Of a stretch of 64,000 nt of DNA, positions 1 to 10,619 are shown piece after piece. The position numbers and the translations under genes were made by a program. Positions within the stretch are counted from its first letter, which is position 1; every line of letters starts with the position of its first letter. This stretch comes from Ampelomyces quisqualis (Eukaryota; Ascomycota; Dothideomycetes; Pleosporales; Phaeosphaeriaceae), in NCBI GenBank assembly GCA_018398575.1, contig JAGTXZ010000019.1, positions 310,001 through 374,000 on the forward strand, given 5' to 3'. The notes beneath the pieces were generated by a model. The model did no database searches and was not told where the DNA came from. It worked only from the letters and a program-made list of their open reading frames with translations.

Positions 1-170
1 TGAGATCACATTTCCCAGTGCGGTTGCAAAGTCGTGTTAATCGAGTGGAATCAAATCTTAACCGAAATTGATAAGGCGTTATCAGTCTATTAGTGCGTGT
101 CTTAGTATCTGTTGCGGTAAATATACACTGCGACTAGGCGCACGCGTCTATATCTAAACGCATTGTAGAG
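1..170. other. Unmutated flank of balanced base composition
   Basis: This stretch contains ordinary CA, TG and CG dinucleotides (for example tgagatcacatttcccagtg) and lacks the dense ctag/taa texture of everything to its right. No ORF, tRNA or repeat is recognisable. It is probably the edge of normal host DNA, or of an unmutated element, beside the RIP-altered block. The change happens within roughly 120-190. Confidence 0.5.
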
Positions 171-189
171 ACTGCGTGGTTTTAGATTA

Positions 190-395
190 TACTACACTAT
201 TAGATTTTATAGGGTTTACAAGATAGAATCTAAAAGAGCTATAGTAGCTTAATATATTGTTCTTCTATTTATAACACCTAGTCTATCTTAGAGTTTTTAT
301 TTATATTACTCTTATTACTAGGTATAGCTAGTATGTTTTTACTTAGCTACATATATTTATAGGCTAAGTTTCTACTTAATTATATTAGTCTAACT
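190..395. other. TA-rich gene-free stretch
   Basis: The sequence has the mutated TA-rich texture, and I see no coding remnant or repeat in it. It lies between the composition boundary and the left end of the hAT-like element. Confidence 0.4.
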
Positions 396-600
396 CTAAG
401 TTACACTAGAAAATAGAGTTTAAAGTACTCTAGAATAGGTATAGGTTAGGTAGAGTTATATAAGCTATAGGTAGAGGTAAGAGTTAGGTTATATAAGCTA
501 TATAGATAGAGTAAAGTTAGGTTATATAGACTAGAAGTTAGAGTTAAATTATAGTTAGATAGAGTTAGATTTAATAGTAGTTAGGTTACCTAGCTTATTT
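396..600 (+). repeat. Left terminal repeat of the hAT-like element
   Basis: A run of GGTTAGG/AGAGTTA motifs interspersed with tataagctat and tagactagaag segments. The order of motifs matches the reverse complement of 9660-9870. The copies differ mostly by transitions, as expected after RIP. Arrays of short direct motifs next to the termini are typical of hAT subterminal regions. The motif resembles TTAGGG but is not a telomeric array, because spacing and sequence are irregular. Confidence 0.6.
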
Positions 601-1474
601 TATAGGTTATAAAAAGCGTTAGAAATAAGGATATCTATAGGGTAAAATTATTAAAAACAATAGGTAATAGATAAGATAGTGCGAATTTGTTATTTCTTTT
701 AGTGCTAACCAAACTCCTTAATATATACTCAAAGCATTAGATCTAGATTACTAATTCGCAATTTCAGTTACTTGTTATCTAGTTTCTAATTTCCAGAAAC
801 TAGCTATCTAGTTTCTGGAAACTAGTATTCTAGTTTTAGCTTCTAGCTATCTAGTTTAAGAGTCTATCTTTTAGTTTTACTAGTAACTTGTAACTAATAT
901 CTAGTTTCACTAGTTTTATTAGATAGTTACTAGGTTTTAGACCCTAGCGTTAAGTATTAGCTAGTTTCAGATAGTTTTAGGTTAGTTTTGCCTGTACTGC
1001 CCAATTGAGAGCTCTATAATTTTAGTCCTCTTATAAGTAATTTAGATCTTAGCCGTTACTAGGCCTATTTAGGATGTTAGGATTAGAATCAGGAGCCTTA
1101 ACATCTATTTTTAGAAATAACTAAGCAGGCTAGTATAGCGCCTATATTAATTACGTAATTACAAGAATAAGCTAATTTTTTATAAGCTTTTCTTAAAATT
1201 TGTATATTTAGTTTATTTATAATTGCTAGATTAGTACTAGCGTATATATAATTCTATGTCTAGACTAATATAAACTTTGTTTATAGTTTTATATTATATT
1301 GTTATACTTTATTGTAACTAGTAGAGTTACTACTAGAAATAATTTCTTATTTTGTTAAGTTTTAAACATAACGTTAACTTACTTATTCTGTAAAAATATA
1401 AGATTACTTAATTTTAACATACTTTCTTAAGCTAATATTTTTATAAGAGGTATTTAAGTTATTTTTAGGTTGTT
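601..1474. other. Gene-free stretch, possibly Copia 3' end and LTR remnant
   Basis: It lies downstream of the minus-strand Copia pol fragment, where its 3' LTR would be expected. A TG...-like start (tgttaggattag near 1076) is present, but there is no second LTR in the window to compare with, so this is a guess. Between about 775 and 960 there are many short tatctagtttc direct and inverted copies, including a perfect inverted repeat at 808-825 (CTAGTTTC-TG-GAAACTAG). Confidence 0.3.
808..825. repeat. Perfect short inverted repeat
   Basis: CTAGTTTC and GAAACTAG are separated by TG. The site sits in a cluster of related ctagtttc/gaaactag words (about 775-960). No function is assigned. Confidence 0.6.
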
Positions 1475-3215
1475 AAATATTATATTAAAGCTAGAGTTAT
1501 TAAGAGCTTTAGTTAGGATATTCGCTAGTTACTCTTTAGTAGGAATATAGCTTAGATCTATTTTTTCTTCTAATTTTTTTCTCTAACAAAATAATATTAT
1601 ATATCTTTATGTTTTGTTTTTGCGTAGTGCTCTAGATTTTTTGCTAACGCTATAGCTAGTTAGCTATTGCTAAATAAATAGAATTTTTTAGTTTCTTCTT
1701 TTTTAAGAAGTAAATCTATATTTAGTTATTTATATATTTCTATTAAATAGAGTTATTCTTTTATAGCGTCTTTTAGTGCGTTATATTCTGCTTCGCAGCT
1801 ACTTAAGGTAGTAGTTTTTTGTAATTTACTTAACTAGCTTATAGGTATATTATTAAAGGTAAATAAATAGCTAGTTGTGCTTTTTCTTGTTATAAGGTTA
1901 CCTCCTCAATCTGCATCTGTATACCCTAGTAATATAGGTGTAGATTGCAAAGATTTAAAGTAGAGTCCTTTAGAACTATTATCTTTATTATTTAGATATA
2001 TAAATATTTTATTTACAGCTATAAAGTGCTGTTTATTAGGATTTAATATAAATCTAGCGTATGTATATACTGCGTAAGCTAAATTAGGTCTAGTATGTGT
2101 TACTAGATATATTAAGCTTCTTATATATTATTAAAATAGCTTTATTTCGCTATTACTAGCTTATTCTATATTTTTATCTAGTTTTACACTAGGATTAGCT
2201 AGTGTACAAATAGGATTTAGAGTATTTTTATTATATTTAGTAAGGAGATTATTTGTATATTTAGCTAGCTTTAGCCAAAGAGATCTAGTTAATCTATCTC
2301 TTATTATTTCTATTTCTAGAAAGTAGCTAGCATCTTCTAGATTGCTTACTTCTTAAAGTCTAATTCTTTAAGTGTTTCTTTAAGGTAATTATACCAGGCT
2401 CTTAAGGCTTGTTTTAGCCTATAGAGTAATTTTATTAGTTTACAAACTTTTGTTTTATCTGTATTAAAACCTATAGGTTGTTGTATATAAATTTCTTCTT
2501 CTATAGGTATATATAGAAAAGCGTTTTTAATATCTAGTTAAATTATTTCAAGATCTAGAAATGCTGCTAGAAAGAGTAGAAATCTAATAATTTTAATTCT
2601 AGTTGTATTTACAAACGTATCTAGATAATCTAGTCTATAGATTTAGTTATAGCCTTTTGCAACCTGTCTTGCTTTATATTTTATTATTTTATTATTTTTA
2701 TCTGTTATAACCTTATAGACCTAGCGTCCTTTGAGTTTATCTTTAGATAGATTACTATCTAGAGTTCTTTCTCTAGTACTGTAACTATCTATAGCTTAGT
2801 GTATTATTCTCTTATTTGTATTTATTTCTTAGGCTAATTCGTCTAGACTATTATCTCTAATAGAACTAGATCTATCTTCTTTTATATTAAAGTTATTATT
2901 CTAAGAATTTTGCGTAATAGGTAATTCTACATTAATTGTACTATTATTATTTACTTTGTTTTCTAGATTAGAGTAAAATTCTTCTTCTAGTATTTTGCAA
3001 TCTCTTGTTTGTATAACTCTTTTTGTTTTTAGATTTAATATATAATAATTGTATTAATTATAGCCTACTAGTATTTCTTCTATAGCTTAAGGTTCTAGTT
3101 TTGTTAATGCTACTCTTTTATCTTTATAGAAAGCTCTAGATTCCTAAAATTTTAGATTACTTATATTTAGTTTTTTATTATATAATTTTGTAAGAGGTTT
3201 GTATAGTAGCAAAGT
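1475..3215 (-). pseudogene. Ty1/Copia retrotransposon pol fragment (integrase C-terminus, reverse transcriptase, RNase H)
   Basis: The reverse complement reads as a Copia polyprotein broken by stops. From high to low coordinates it gives the integrase C-terminal region (KDKRVALTKLEP and VIQTRDCKILEEEFY, about 2990-3190). Next comes the reverse transcriptase (QVAKGYN, LDIKNAFLY and LYRLKQALRAWYNYL, about 2380-2710). RNase H follows (YTDAD then TGA in place of the Trp codon of DADWGG, and LSSCEAEYNAL, about 1760-1960). The C-terminal block has YIPTKE and ANILTKAL (about 1500-1640). Gag, protease and the integrase core are missing, so the copy is 5' truncated near 3215. Strand and family assignment are secure. 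The boundaries are approximate. Confidence 0.9.
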
Positions 3216-3975
3216 TATAAGATAACAATAGTAGTGTAGATAGAAGTAAGTTAATTCCTATTCTATAGCTTTAGTGTAGAACTACTCTTTTGTAGCTATA
3301 ACTAGACGTATATTCTTATAACTAGAATATACTAAGTCTGCGCTAGCGTAGTGCTATTAAGACACTAGAGTAGTTGTGCGCGTTCTACGCGTATAACAGC
3401 TAGAGTAGCGTTATAGTAGTATAGGCGCATTACTACACAACTAATAGCTCTACGCTATAGCATTCTTATAATCATTTTCTTTTCTTTAGAATTACTATTC
3501 TAGTAATTTATATAATGTTAGGTCTTGTTAGTATATGCCTAATATTATTATTATAAAGGCTATTGTTATACTAAGGCTAAAACTCTAAGTAAATCTAAGA
3601 GGTAGCTAGTAGCTATAGTAATAGTAGAAATATAGCAGAACTTTGTATGCTTAATTCTTTCTACTTCTTTAGTAACAATTATATTACTATTACTACTATA
3701 CTATCTTCTAGCTTTATACTATTATAACTCTATTACTTCTATATTAATTACTATAAGCACTACGCCTATACTACTCTCTACTTCTACTATCTCTATAAGT
3801 AGTATAACACTAGTGTTGCAACGTTACTAATCTAGCGCTTAGGCTACGCCTATTACCTGCTATAGTAGCGTTTCTAATATTAAGTTAGTAATATTAATTT
3901 ACCTCTGTTACGCTAAGGGCCTAAGGCTTACTAGCACCTATTATAACCTTATAGTAAGTAGCCTACGCTGCAGCT
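3216..3975. other. Gene-free TA-rich stretch
   Basis: No recognisable protein in any frame and no strong repeat. It may be interior non-coding DNA of the hAT-like element or an unrecognised decayed insertion. Confidence 0.35.
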
Positions 3976-3979
3976 CTTA

Positions 3980-4165
3980 CTAGAGCAAGAAAAAGCCTTA
4001 CTCTAAGGTACACTAGTAGATAGGTTAGAGTAGAAGTTAAGTAGAGTTTAAAGTAGAGTAACCTTACTCTAACCTAACTCTAACCTATACTAAAAAAATT
4101 AGCGCTAGTAGTAAGGTTAGGTTAGGTTGCATAAGGCGTAGGTAAGGTTAGGTTGTTAATTTTTT
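3980..4165. repeat. Internal GGTTAGG/CCTAACC-rich repeat block
   Basis: It contains CCTTACTCTAACCTAACTC followed by AAGGTTAGGTTAGG and a second GGTTAGG run. The motifs thus appear on both strands within about 180 bases. They belong to the same family as the two termini of the hAT-like element. The block could be an internal subterminal repeat or the true left end of a shorter element spanning about 3980-9870. Confidence 0.5.
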
Positions 4166-4734
4166 AGGTTATAATATACACCTTAATTAAAAAGTTAACT
4201 TTAATAGTAGATTTAGTAGAGAAGAAGTTTAATTACAGCAATTTATTACATTAATATAAAGAAATTATATCTGTAGCTTCAAATTTAGAACTTAATTCTA
4301 CTACTAACTAAACTACTATATTAGGTAGCCTAGATACTCTAGTTTACTATAAACTTAGTAGAAGTATACTTGTTATAGTAGCGTAATGCAAGATAGACGT
4401 CTTTAGCCTAGATAGTAACGCACTTTGCATAAATAGCGTTAAAGTTAACATCTATATTTAGTTAGTTAATAGTACTAAAAAGTTAAAAATAGTACTATAC
4501 CTTTAAAAACTCCTATAATAAAAGCCTCTACTGTCTCTTATAGTGTATTAAGAGCGTTACGCCTAAAGCGTATACTTATATATAACTTACACTACTTAGT
4601 AATCTCTCTATATAGGTGTTAAAATAGAGCCTTAAGAATAAGTAGGCTAGTAAATATCTAGTAGGCTCTAATCTCTTTTAACACTACTACTACGCAGATA
4701 TAAGTATTTGATGTAATAAATAGCTATAATAACT

Positions 4735-4925
4735 TACTTACAGTATTACGCCTTACTTTTTTCCTAAGAGCTACTACCTTCTTAACCTTTCTAGTAGAAG
4801 CCTTGCGCGTAGTATTACTAACTATTTTTTTGCTAGTAGTTTTGCGTAGCAACTTAGTAGTAGTAGTAGCTACTAGCTTTGCGCTTAGCTTCTTACGCTT
4901 AGCTAGAGTAAATTATTTGCGTTTA
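4735..4925 (-). pseudogene. Possible Lys/Arg-rich coding remnant
   Basis: The reverse complement reads as a strongly basic segment (ASTRKVKKVVALRKK preceded by AKRKKLSAKL), with one interrupted codon over about 60 residues. No domain is recognised. The signal is short, and simple-sequence TAG/AAG bias can mimic it, so this is weak. It would diverge from the plus-strand genes of the same element. Confidence 0.25.
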
Positions 4926-5399
4926 GGTGCTATTATAGGCTAGTTAGGTTGTTACAGTAAGGTTAGTATAGGTAGCTTAGTTAGAAATCTTAAAAAATTA
5001 ATTAGTATAGTTGTTTTCTTTGTAGTAAAGTTAGAATTGCAATTTTAAAGCCTAGAGTGTAATAAATTACTATAATAACTTATAGGCTAATAGTACTTTA
5101 CATAGTCTACAAAACCTATTAATTTGCTAGTACCTAGGCCTAATATTTATTAAGATATTAGCGCCTAAAACTAGGTAAGAGCGTAAGAGGTAAGAGGCTG
5201 CGCAAAAAGGTAGTATAAGGTTATTTTTTACTATACACAGCAGAAAAACGCGTTTTAACACGCAAATTTTTACTATATATAATATAATAACAACAGGTAG
5301 CTATATATAAGCTACCTTTGCGTAGGTAGGTAATTTTAACGCGTCTAGCAACCTAATTAGTAACACTACACTTATACCTACACCTATACTAACTTCTAC

Positions 5400-6674
5400 C
5401 TATAATTACGCTAGATTATTACGTCTATAAGCATAGCTACTATTAAGTAAGAGCTAAGCAAGAAGGGCTACAAACCTAAGGGTTTTTTGCCCCTAATTAG
5501 CATTTTAGCTCTACTAAATTTTAAGGATAAGAAATAGGCTAAACTTGCTTAGATATTAATTACTATTATTTGTTACTGTCTAGGCTAATATAAGTAGGGA
5601 TTTGCGTCTAGAAAGGATAAAGTTAACTATACTATCTCTTTACGCAGCTTAGTTAGATCTAGGAAGAGTTAACCTACTAATTTCTAGCTAAAATCTAAGG
5701 ACAGCTCTACTAAAAATAGCCCTAGAGACCCTATTGTTGCTACTCTAGCTAAGGCTAGTAATAGAGATTGTTAGGCTAAATCCAAACATAAAAAACAGCT
5801 TAAGAACAAACCAGAATATATAGCTCTTAGTAAGAATTAGAAATTGTAGTAACTTAAGGCTAAAGAAGAAAAGCTTACTAAGTTTTAATTCTACACCTAC
5901 AAGAGTAGTAAGTAATTACAGCTTTTTATTACGTATTATAACTTACTAAGATTAGCTAAATAGCTTAAGTAGTTCTGTAGAACTATAGAGAAAAAATAAA
6001 AACCAATTAAACTTGAAATTAACATGCAAAACTACGCTAAAGTAATTAGAAAAGCTTATGCAATTGCTAAGAAGACTACTAGCTCTTCTACTCTTTAGTC
6101 TTATACTATTAAGCAAGTTTTTGCCTCTAGTATTATCCTTAAGAAGATTTAGCGTACTATTTACTAGAAAGGGCTTTTATGCTTACAGGTAGGTAAGTTT
6201 AAGAGTAAGGATAATAAAAAGGCCTAAAAGAAATTTTGCAATAGTCTTTTCTCTAAAGAACTACTAAGAGTATTAGCAGAGGTTTAGTAGTAGGTTTACT
6301 ATAATTTTTTATTACACTTATATACTAATTGTAATAGACTACGCTCTATTACTCCTCCTCTAGTTCTCTTAGAGGTGCTAGTTAATGCAGATAGACTAAC
6401 CCGCTATATTAAGAATAGCAATAAGTGTAAGGAGAAGGTTAGTAACTTAGAAAATAAGCTAGATTAGTACCTTAGGCAGCTACCTAACAAATTTAAGAAA
6501 AAGGTTAATAATAACAGTAAGTTAAGCTAGGGTAGGTATTTAGAGTCTTTCTTGAAATGGTTTTTAGATAGCTCTAATGTAATAGAGACATAAGGTAATT
6601 ACGCGTTTATTTTACCAAAAGATTTGCCTAGAGTAGTTATGTATATATTAATCTCTTACGCTAATCCTAATTAA
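5400..6674 (+). pseudogene. Unknown charged protein remnant upstream of the hAT transposase
   Basis: A single plus-strand frame runs about 425 codons, interrupted only by TAA and TAG. The encoded protein is rich in Lys and Ser and has probable coiled-coil parts. Readable stretches include KGYKPKGFLPLISILALL near the start, DPIVATLAKASNRDC in the middle, and LESFLKWFLDSSNVIE with FILPKDLPRVVMYILI near the end. I do not recognise the family. The reading frame closes about 280 bases before the hAT transposase on the same strand, between the same inverted ends. It is most likely a second gene, or an early exon, of the same transposon. The start codon cannot be fixed. Confidence 0.5.
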
Positions 6675-6949
6675 AGTGTTAGGTTTTATATCTAATACTA
6701 TTGTTATATATAATATAGGCTTTAAACTTTAAACTAGATTTACTCTAATACTTATAGCTTTAACTATTACTATCTTTACTATTATACTCTATTCTACTTT
6801 ACTTAATAAAATAACAAAAATCTACCTATACTATCTTCTTTTACCTTATTACATTAAATACAGCTATTTATTACAGCTATTTATTACAGCTATAGCCTTA
6901 TCTCTAATTAGTACGCCTAGTAATACAGAACTAGAGCTACCTAAAATCT

Positions 6950-9300
6950 TATATCTATACAGAATATACACTTCTTATCTAGCTAGAGAAAGTGTAAAAG
7001 AAACTGTTCCTTTACTATAGTACTCTAAATACACTATTAATTAACTAGAATAAGCTAATACTAGGTAAGTATAGAAAGTCTAGTAGCACTAAACTAATTA
7101 GAGATCTAACCTGTTAAAACCAAAGACGTACTTTAGGTTAGAGGCTAGATATAGAATTATATAGACATAATTTAGAGAAGTAATTTACCTATATACTAGC
7201 TAGCTATAAGTATTCTGTCTCTACTATAGTTTTATACTATAACACCTATCTGTAAAGAAAACTACCTTATCTCTCCTAATTAGAACTAAGCACCTACTTA
7301 ATTACGTTAAATCTAAGAGCTGTATAAAGGTATTAACACTAGTATATAAGTAAATACAAGAGATCTTAATACTCTTATAATATTAGACTATCTCTAGCTT
7401 TACATAAACAACCTTTAAAGAAGAGCTAGTTAGAGTTATAATTAGAAATAATTAGCTATTTTAAACGCTAGAACAACTCTTCTTTTACTATTTTGTAGAG
7501 TTTCTTTAGCCTAAAGCCTAGGTACTTACATAATACATCTTTTTATAAGTATTTTAAAACTAGTATAAGATTGCTAGGTTAAAAATGCCTTAAGCTCTTA
7601 GACTAAAGACTAAGATCTCTATTATACTAGATACCTAGACTACTACTAACTATCTTAGCTTCTTAGCTATTAAAGGCTACTTTATTAGTAATACCTAGGT
7701 ACTTAAAGAAGTACTTTTTAATTTTGTACTACTTTGTAGTAAACATACAGAAGCTGCTATAGTAACAAAAGTTCTTAAGGTTCTTTATAACATATATACT
7801 ACAGCGCATCTCTTAGCTATTATAACAAATAGTGCTAGTAACAACAGTACTCTTAGACGTTCTCTTTAGGACTAGCTACTATAAGAAAAGATTAGTTAGA
7901 ACTTATATAAAAACATAATCCTATGCCTAGCCTATATTATTAACCTAGTAGTGCAGGATATTATACACTACTTACAACTATCTGCTTCTATAGACCTTAA
8001 GGCAGCAAATGTGCTAGAGTATAAGTATATTAGTAAAGTTTAGATGCATATATCTGTTTCTAACTTTCTTTACAAAGTAAGTAGTTATTTATTACGTTTA
8101 TTTATTATACACTAATCTTAGTATAGCTACGTACTATCTATATAGTAATTAATCTATTACCCTAACATGTTAAGTAGTTTCTCTTAACCTAATCTAATCT
8201 CTGTTTCTAATACTAATTACGCGTTATCTAAGACGTTAAAATAAGGTAGAACTCTATATATAATATATATAAGCGCGCAATCTAACTATAGCCTTATATT
8301 AACAAATAGCTAGAGAATAAAATTACTTTTAAAATAACTAGCTAACGTATATAAGATAACAGAAGCAATAAGGTTATAGAGGCAGACTTTAAAGACCTAA
8401 AAAGGCTTTAATTATTACCTAGTAAATAGCAACACTTAGAATTAATTACGTAAATACTAAAGAACTTTAAGAATGCTACTAATTATCTAACTAAGAATAA
8501 GAAACCTTAGGCCTAGTTTATCTAGTTAATGTATAACTGCCTGTTTAATTTCCTAAATTCTATAAGAGAAAAGCTTAGAGATAATAGGAATACTAGAGAC
8601 AATCCTAATTAGCTAGACGTTGTAAAGGCTGTAGCAGAGAAAAGTTACAAGAAACTAAGCAAATACTATACTCAAACTAATAACAAGAAGGGCTTTATGT
8701 TTAACTATACAATAATACTTAACCTATCTTAAAAGTTAACAGCCTATAAGATATTTATTACAACTTTTTATTACATGCCTTAGCTAATAAACTAAAAGGA
8801 TAATACCTAAAACCTAAACAATAAGTATAAATGCTAGACTTAGTTTTTTAACTACCTAAGTTAATATAATAAAGCTACTAGCAGACTAGGTCTTGTTTAA
8901 GACTCTTCTATCTCTTTAAGAAGATTAAGAGAGAATAAGTAGTTCTAGAGACCTACTTTGCAAGTAAGTTAGTCTAGTACTATGTCTACTACTAGCCTAG
9001 ACTCTCTTCTTAATATAGAAGAGAGAAGACTAACATAGCTAGAGGCTAAATTATACCTTAGCGCTCCTAAGCTTGTTATAGACCTAGCAAAGTTTAATAT
9101 TCTAGAATAGTAGCAATATACTAAAACAACATACTCTTACTTAGCTTAGGTAGCTAAGAATATCCTAGCTATTTAATTAGCAAGTGTTAAAGTTAAGCGT
9201 GTTTTTAACTCTAGAAGAGATGTTCTTAAGAATTAACATTACAGGCTAGTAGCCTAAACAATCTGTTAAATTATAATTATTAAGTATAACTCTATTAAGA
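6950..9300 (+). pseudogene. hAT superfamily transposase remnant
   Basis: The plus-strand frame has only TAA/TAG breaks. The middle reads KTKISIILDT then a stop where W of the hAT DxW motif is expected, followed by TTTNYLSFLAIKGYFIS (about 7605-7690). Next is ITNSASNNSTL where family members have TTDNASNN (about 7815-7850), then CLAYIINLVVQDI (about 7920-7960). The C-terminal dimerisation domain reads YSYLA, VAKNILAI, LASVKVKRVFNSRRDVL and HYRLVA (about 9110-9260). Upstream, the segment with RNN, FQ-TLEQLFFYYFVEFL and PKA matches the N-terminal hAT region. The protein would cut and paste the surrounding element. It is inactive because of many stops. The family call is firm and the ends are approximate. 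Confidence 0.88.
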
Positions 9301-9655
9301 AGAGTTTTACTACTTTAAATCTAATGCAGGTAGATTAGAAAAATAAGCCTAGTGCTCTAGAGAATAAGTGTAATAATATACTTCTTCTTGCAGCCTCTAA
9401 CTCTAAGTCTACTAAAGAATTAAAGAGTATAGTATTCTTAAATAGCTTAGAGGATAATAAGATACAGCTACTCTTATATTGCAACTGCTCTCTACGCAAG
9501 AAAAGAAGGCCTTTGCGCTACTACAGTTACTTAGCGTAATAAATAGCTATAATAATACATTTTTAATTTGTACACTAGCACTCTAGATATGCCTGTCTAT
9601 AACTCTTTTTATAAGCCTTAACTGTAATAAACTAATGTAATAAACTAAGCCCTAC
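9301..9655. other. 3' region of the hAT-like element
   Basis: No recognised coding. It contains a Ser/Lys-coding-like tail in the transposase direction (about 9310-9500) that may be the transposase C-terminus, then non-coding TA-rich DNA up to the right terminal repeat. Confidence 0.3.
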
Positions 9656-9659
9656 GCTA

Positions 9660-9870
9660 ATTCTAAAAGAACTAAATAACTTAACTATAGTCTAACCTAA
9701 CTCTACCTAATAGCAACCTAGCCCTAACCTCTAGTCTATATAACCTAACCTAACTCTACCTATATAGCACGTGCGACTTAACTTCTACCTCTACCTATAG
9801 CTTATGCAACCCTACCTAACCTATACCTATAGTAGTATACTCTAAACTCTATTTTCTAGTATACTCTAAG
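9660..9870 (-). repeat. Right terminal repeat of the hAT-like element
   Basis: Reverse-complement partner of 396-600. Read on the minus strand it gives ACTAGAAAATAGAGTTTA, GGTATAGGTTAGGTAGGG and further GGTTAGG motifs in the same order. The copy retains more G and C than the left one, including a GCACGTGC word near 9768. The next 85 bases (9871-9955) hold nothing recognisable. Confidence 0.6.
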
Positions 9871-10117
9871 GTCTCTACTAATTTTGTTAAGAGCTAAAAT
9901 ACTATATACTAGTAGCAGTAGTGTCTTACTACTAAAAAAGACTCTAACTCTACTGCGTTCGGAAAAATTAAGATTCGTTTAGTTAGCCTAGTTATAGTAA
10001 CCTGCAGCTGCCTAACAGTAATACTATCTACTAGACAATTTGCTAAAGTTACTCGACTTACTTCTAGTTGCTAGTAACCTAATAGCAACCTAATAGTAAG
10101 TTACCTATATTACTTAT

Positions 10118-10215
10118 GTTACTAGTGTTACTAGTGTTACTAGTGTTACTAGTGTTACTAGTGTTACTAGTATTACTAGTATTGCTAGTGTTGCTAGTGT
10201 TGCTAGTATTACTAG
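10118..10215 (+). repeat. 9-bp minisatellite in T
   Basis: About ten to eleven head-to-tail copies of GTTACTAGT with single-base variants (GTATTACTAG, GTTGCTAGT). The matching place in the other T copy (about 43940-44010) has fewer and more degenerate units on the opposite strand, so the array has changed length since the copies diverged. Confidence 0.85.
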
Positions 10216-10460
10216 ATTTAATAGTTAAGAACTATTAAGTACTATAGCACTAGTAGAACTATATACTGCAGCTAGCTGCTTATATCTTTATACTCTTGTA
10301 GCGTAGGCTAACTAAGCTAGTTCTTCTTATCTAGTTATATAGGCTTTTTAATTAAATATAGTATAGTTAAATTACGCTTCTTTAAAAGAGAGCTAGACTA
10401 GACGCAGCTACTAGGCTTAACATCCTATAGAGCACGCGTTAGCAGGTATATAACGCGCTT

Positions 10461-10472
10461 TATATATAAATA
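10461..10472 (+). promoter_or_regulatory. TATA-like box in T, pointing into A
   Basis: TATATATAAATA sits about 70 bases before an ATG at 10540 that opens a short frame (MSASAALS...). In the second T copy the same ATG is kept on the minus strand (43609), with the same first eight codons, but the TATA word there is changed to a tatgtata form near 43683-43695. This suggests an inward-facing promoter and leader shared by both T copies. There is no experimental evidence, and TA-rich DNA makes TATA words by chance. Confidence 0.35.
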
Positions 10473-10602
10473 GCTCTAACTACTACTACTTACAAAGTAG
10501 TAACTATCTTACTAGTTAGTTATATTAGAATAATATACTATGTCTGCTAGTGCTGCACTATCTACTATAGTAGTCTATACTATTATATTATATTAAGGCT
10601 AA

Positions 10603-10619
10603 CCTAACAGTATGTTAGG
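10603..10619. repeat. Perfect hairpin at the T/A junction
   Basis: CCTAACA-GTA-TGTTAGG is a perfect 7-bp stem with a 3-base loop, and it straddles the point where similarity to the second T copy stops and similarity to U2's A segment begins. U2 is broken at exactly this point: its T copy ends in the left half and its A segment starts in the right half. It could be a resolution, nicking or attachment site, or only a fragile palindrome. Confidence 0.6.

Larger units (their letters stand above)
396..9870 (+). mobile_element. hAT-like DNA transposon remnant with inverted GGTTAGG-rich ends
   Basis: The two ends are inverted copies. Both read ACTAGAAAATAGAGTTTA near the outside, followed by several GGTTAGG-type motifs (396-600 on the plus strand, 9660-9870 as reverse complement). 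Between them lie a hAT transposase remnant and an upstream unknown coding remnant on the plus strand. A Copia pol fragment sits between the left end and the genes. No clean 8-bp target duplication is visible: the flanks gtctaact and gtctctac are only partly alike. The span and outer limits are therefore tentative. Confidence 0.55.
9956..10613 (+). repeat. T segment, forward copy (about 0.66 kb)
   Basis: It starts CGTTCGGAAAAATTAAG and ends CTAACCTAACAGTAT. The reverse complement of 43537-44160 gives the same segment (start CGTTAGAAAAAATTAAG, end CTAACCTAATAGTAT). Most differences are transitions. A minisatellite at 10118-10215 makes this copy longer. Inside are a TATA-like box and a short conserved ORF start. 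Its inner end joins A at a perfect hairpin. It can be read as one arm of a long terminal inverted repeat (with 43537-44160) or as a direct repeat unit of a circular or tandem T+A molecule. Confidence 0.7.

Noticed and set aside
1..200. tRNA or other RNA gene in the unmutated flank
   Set aside because: No cloverleaf arrangement, A/B box pair or rRNA-like stretch could be found by eye.
396..600. Telomere repeat array
   Set aside because: Motif spacing is irregular, an inverted partner exists at 9660-9870, and coding transposon DNA lies between, so these are transposon ends.
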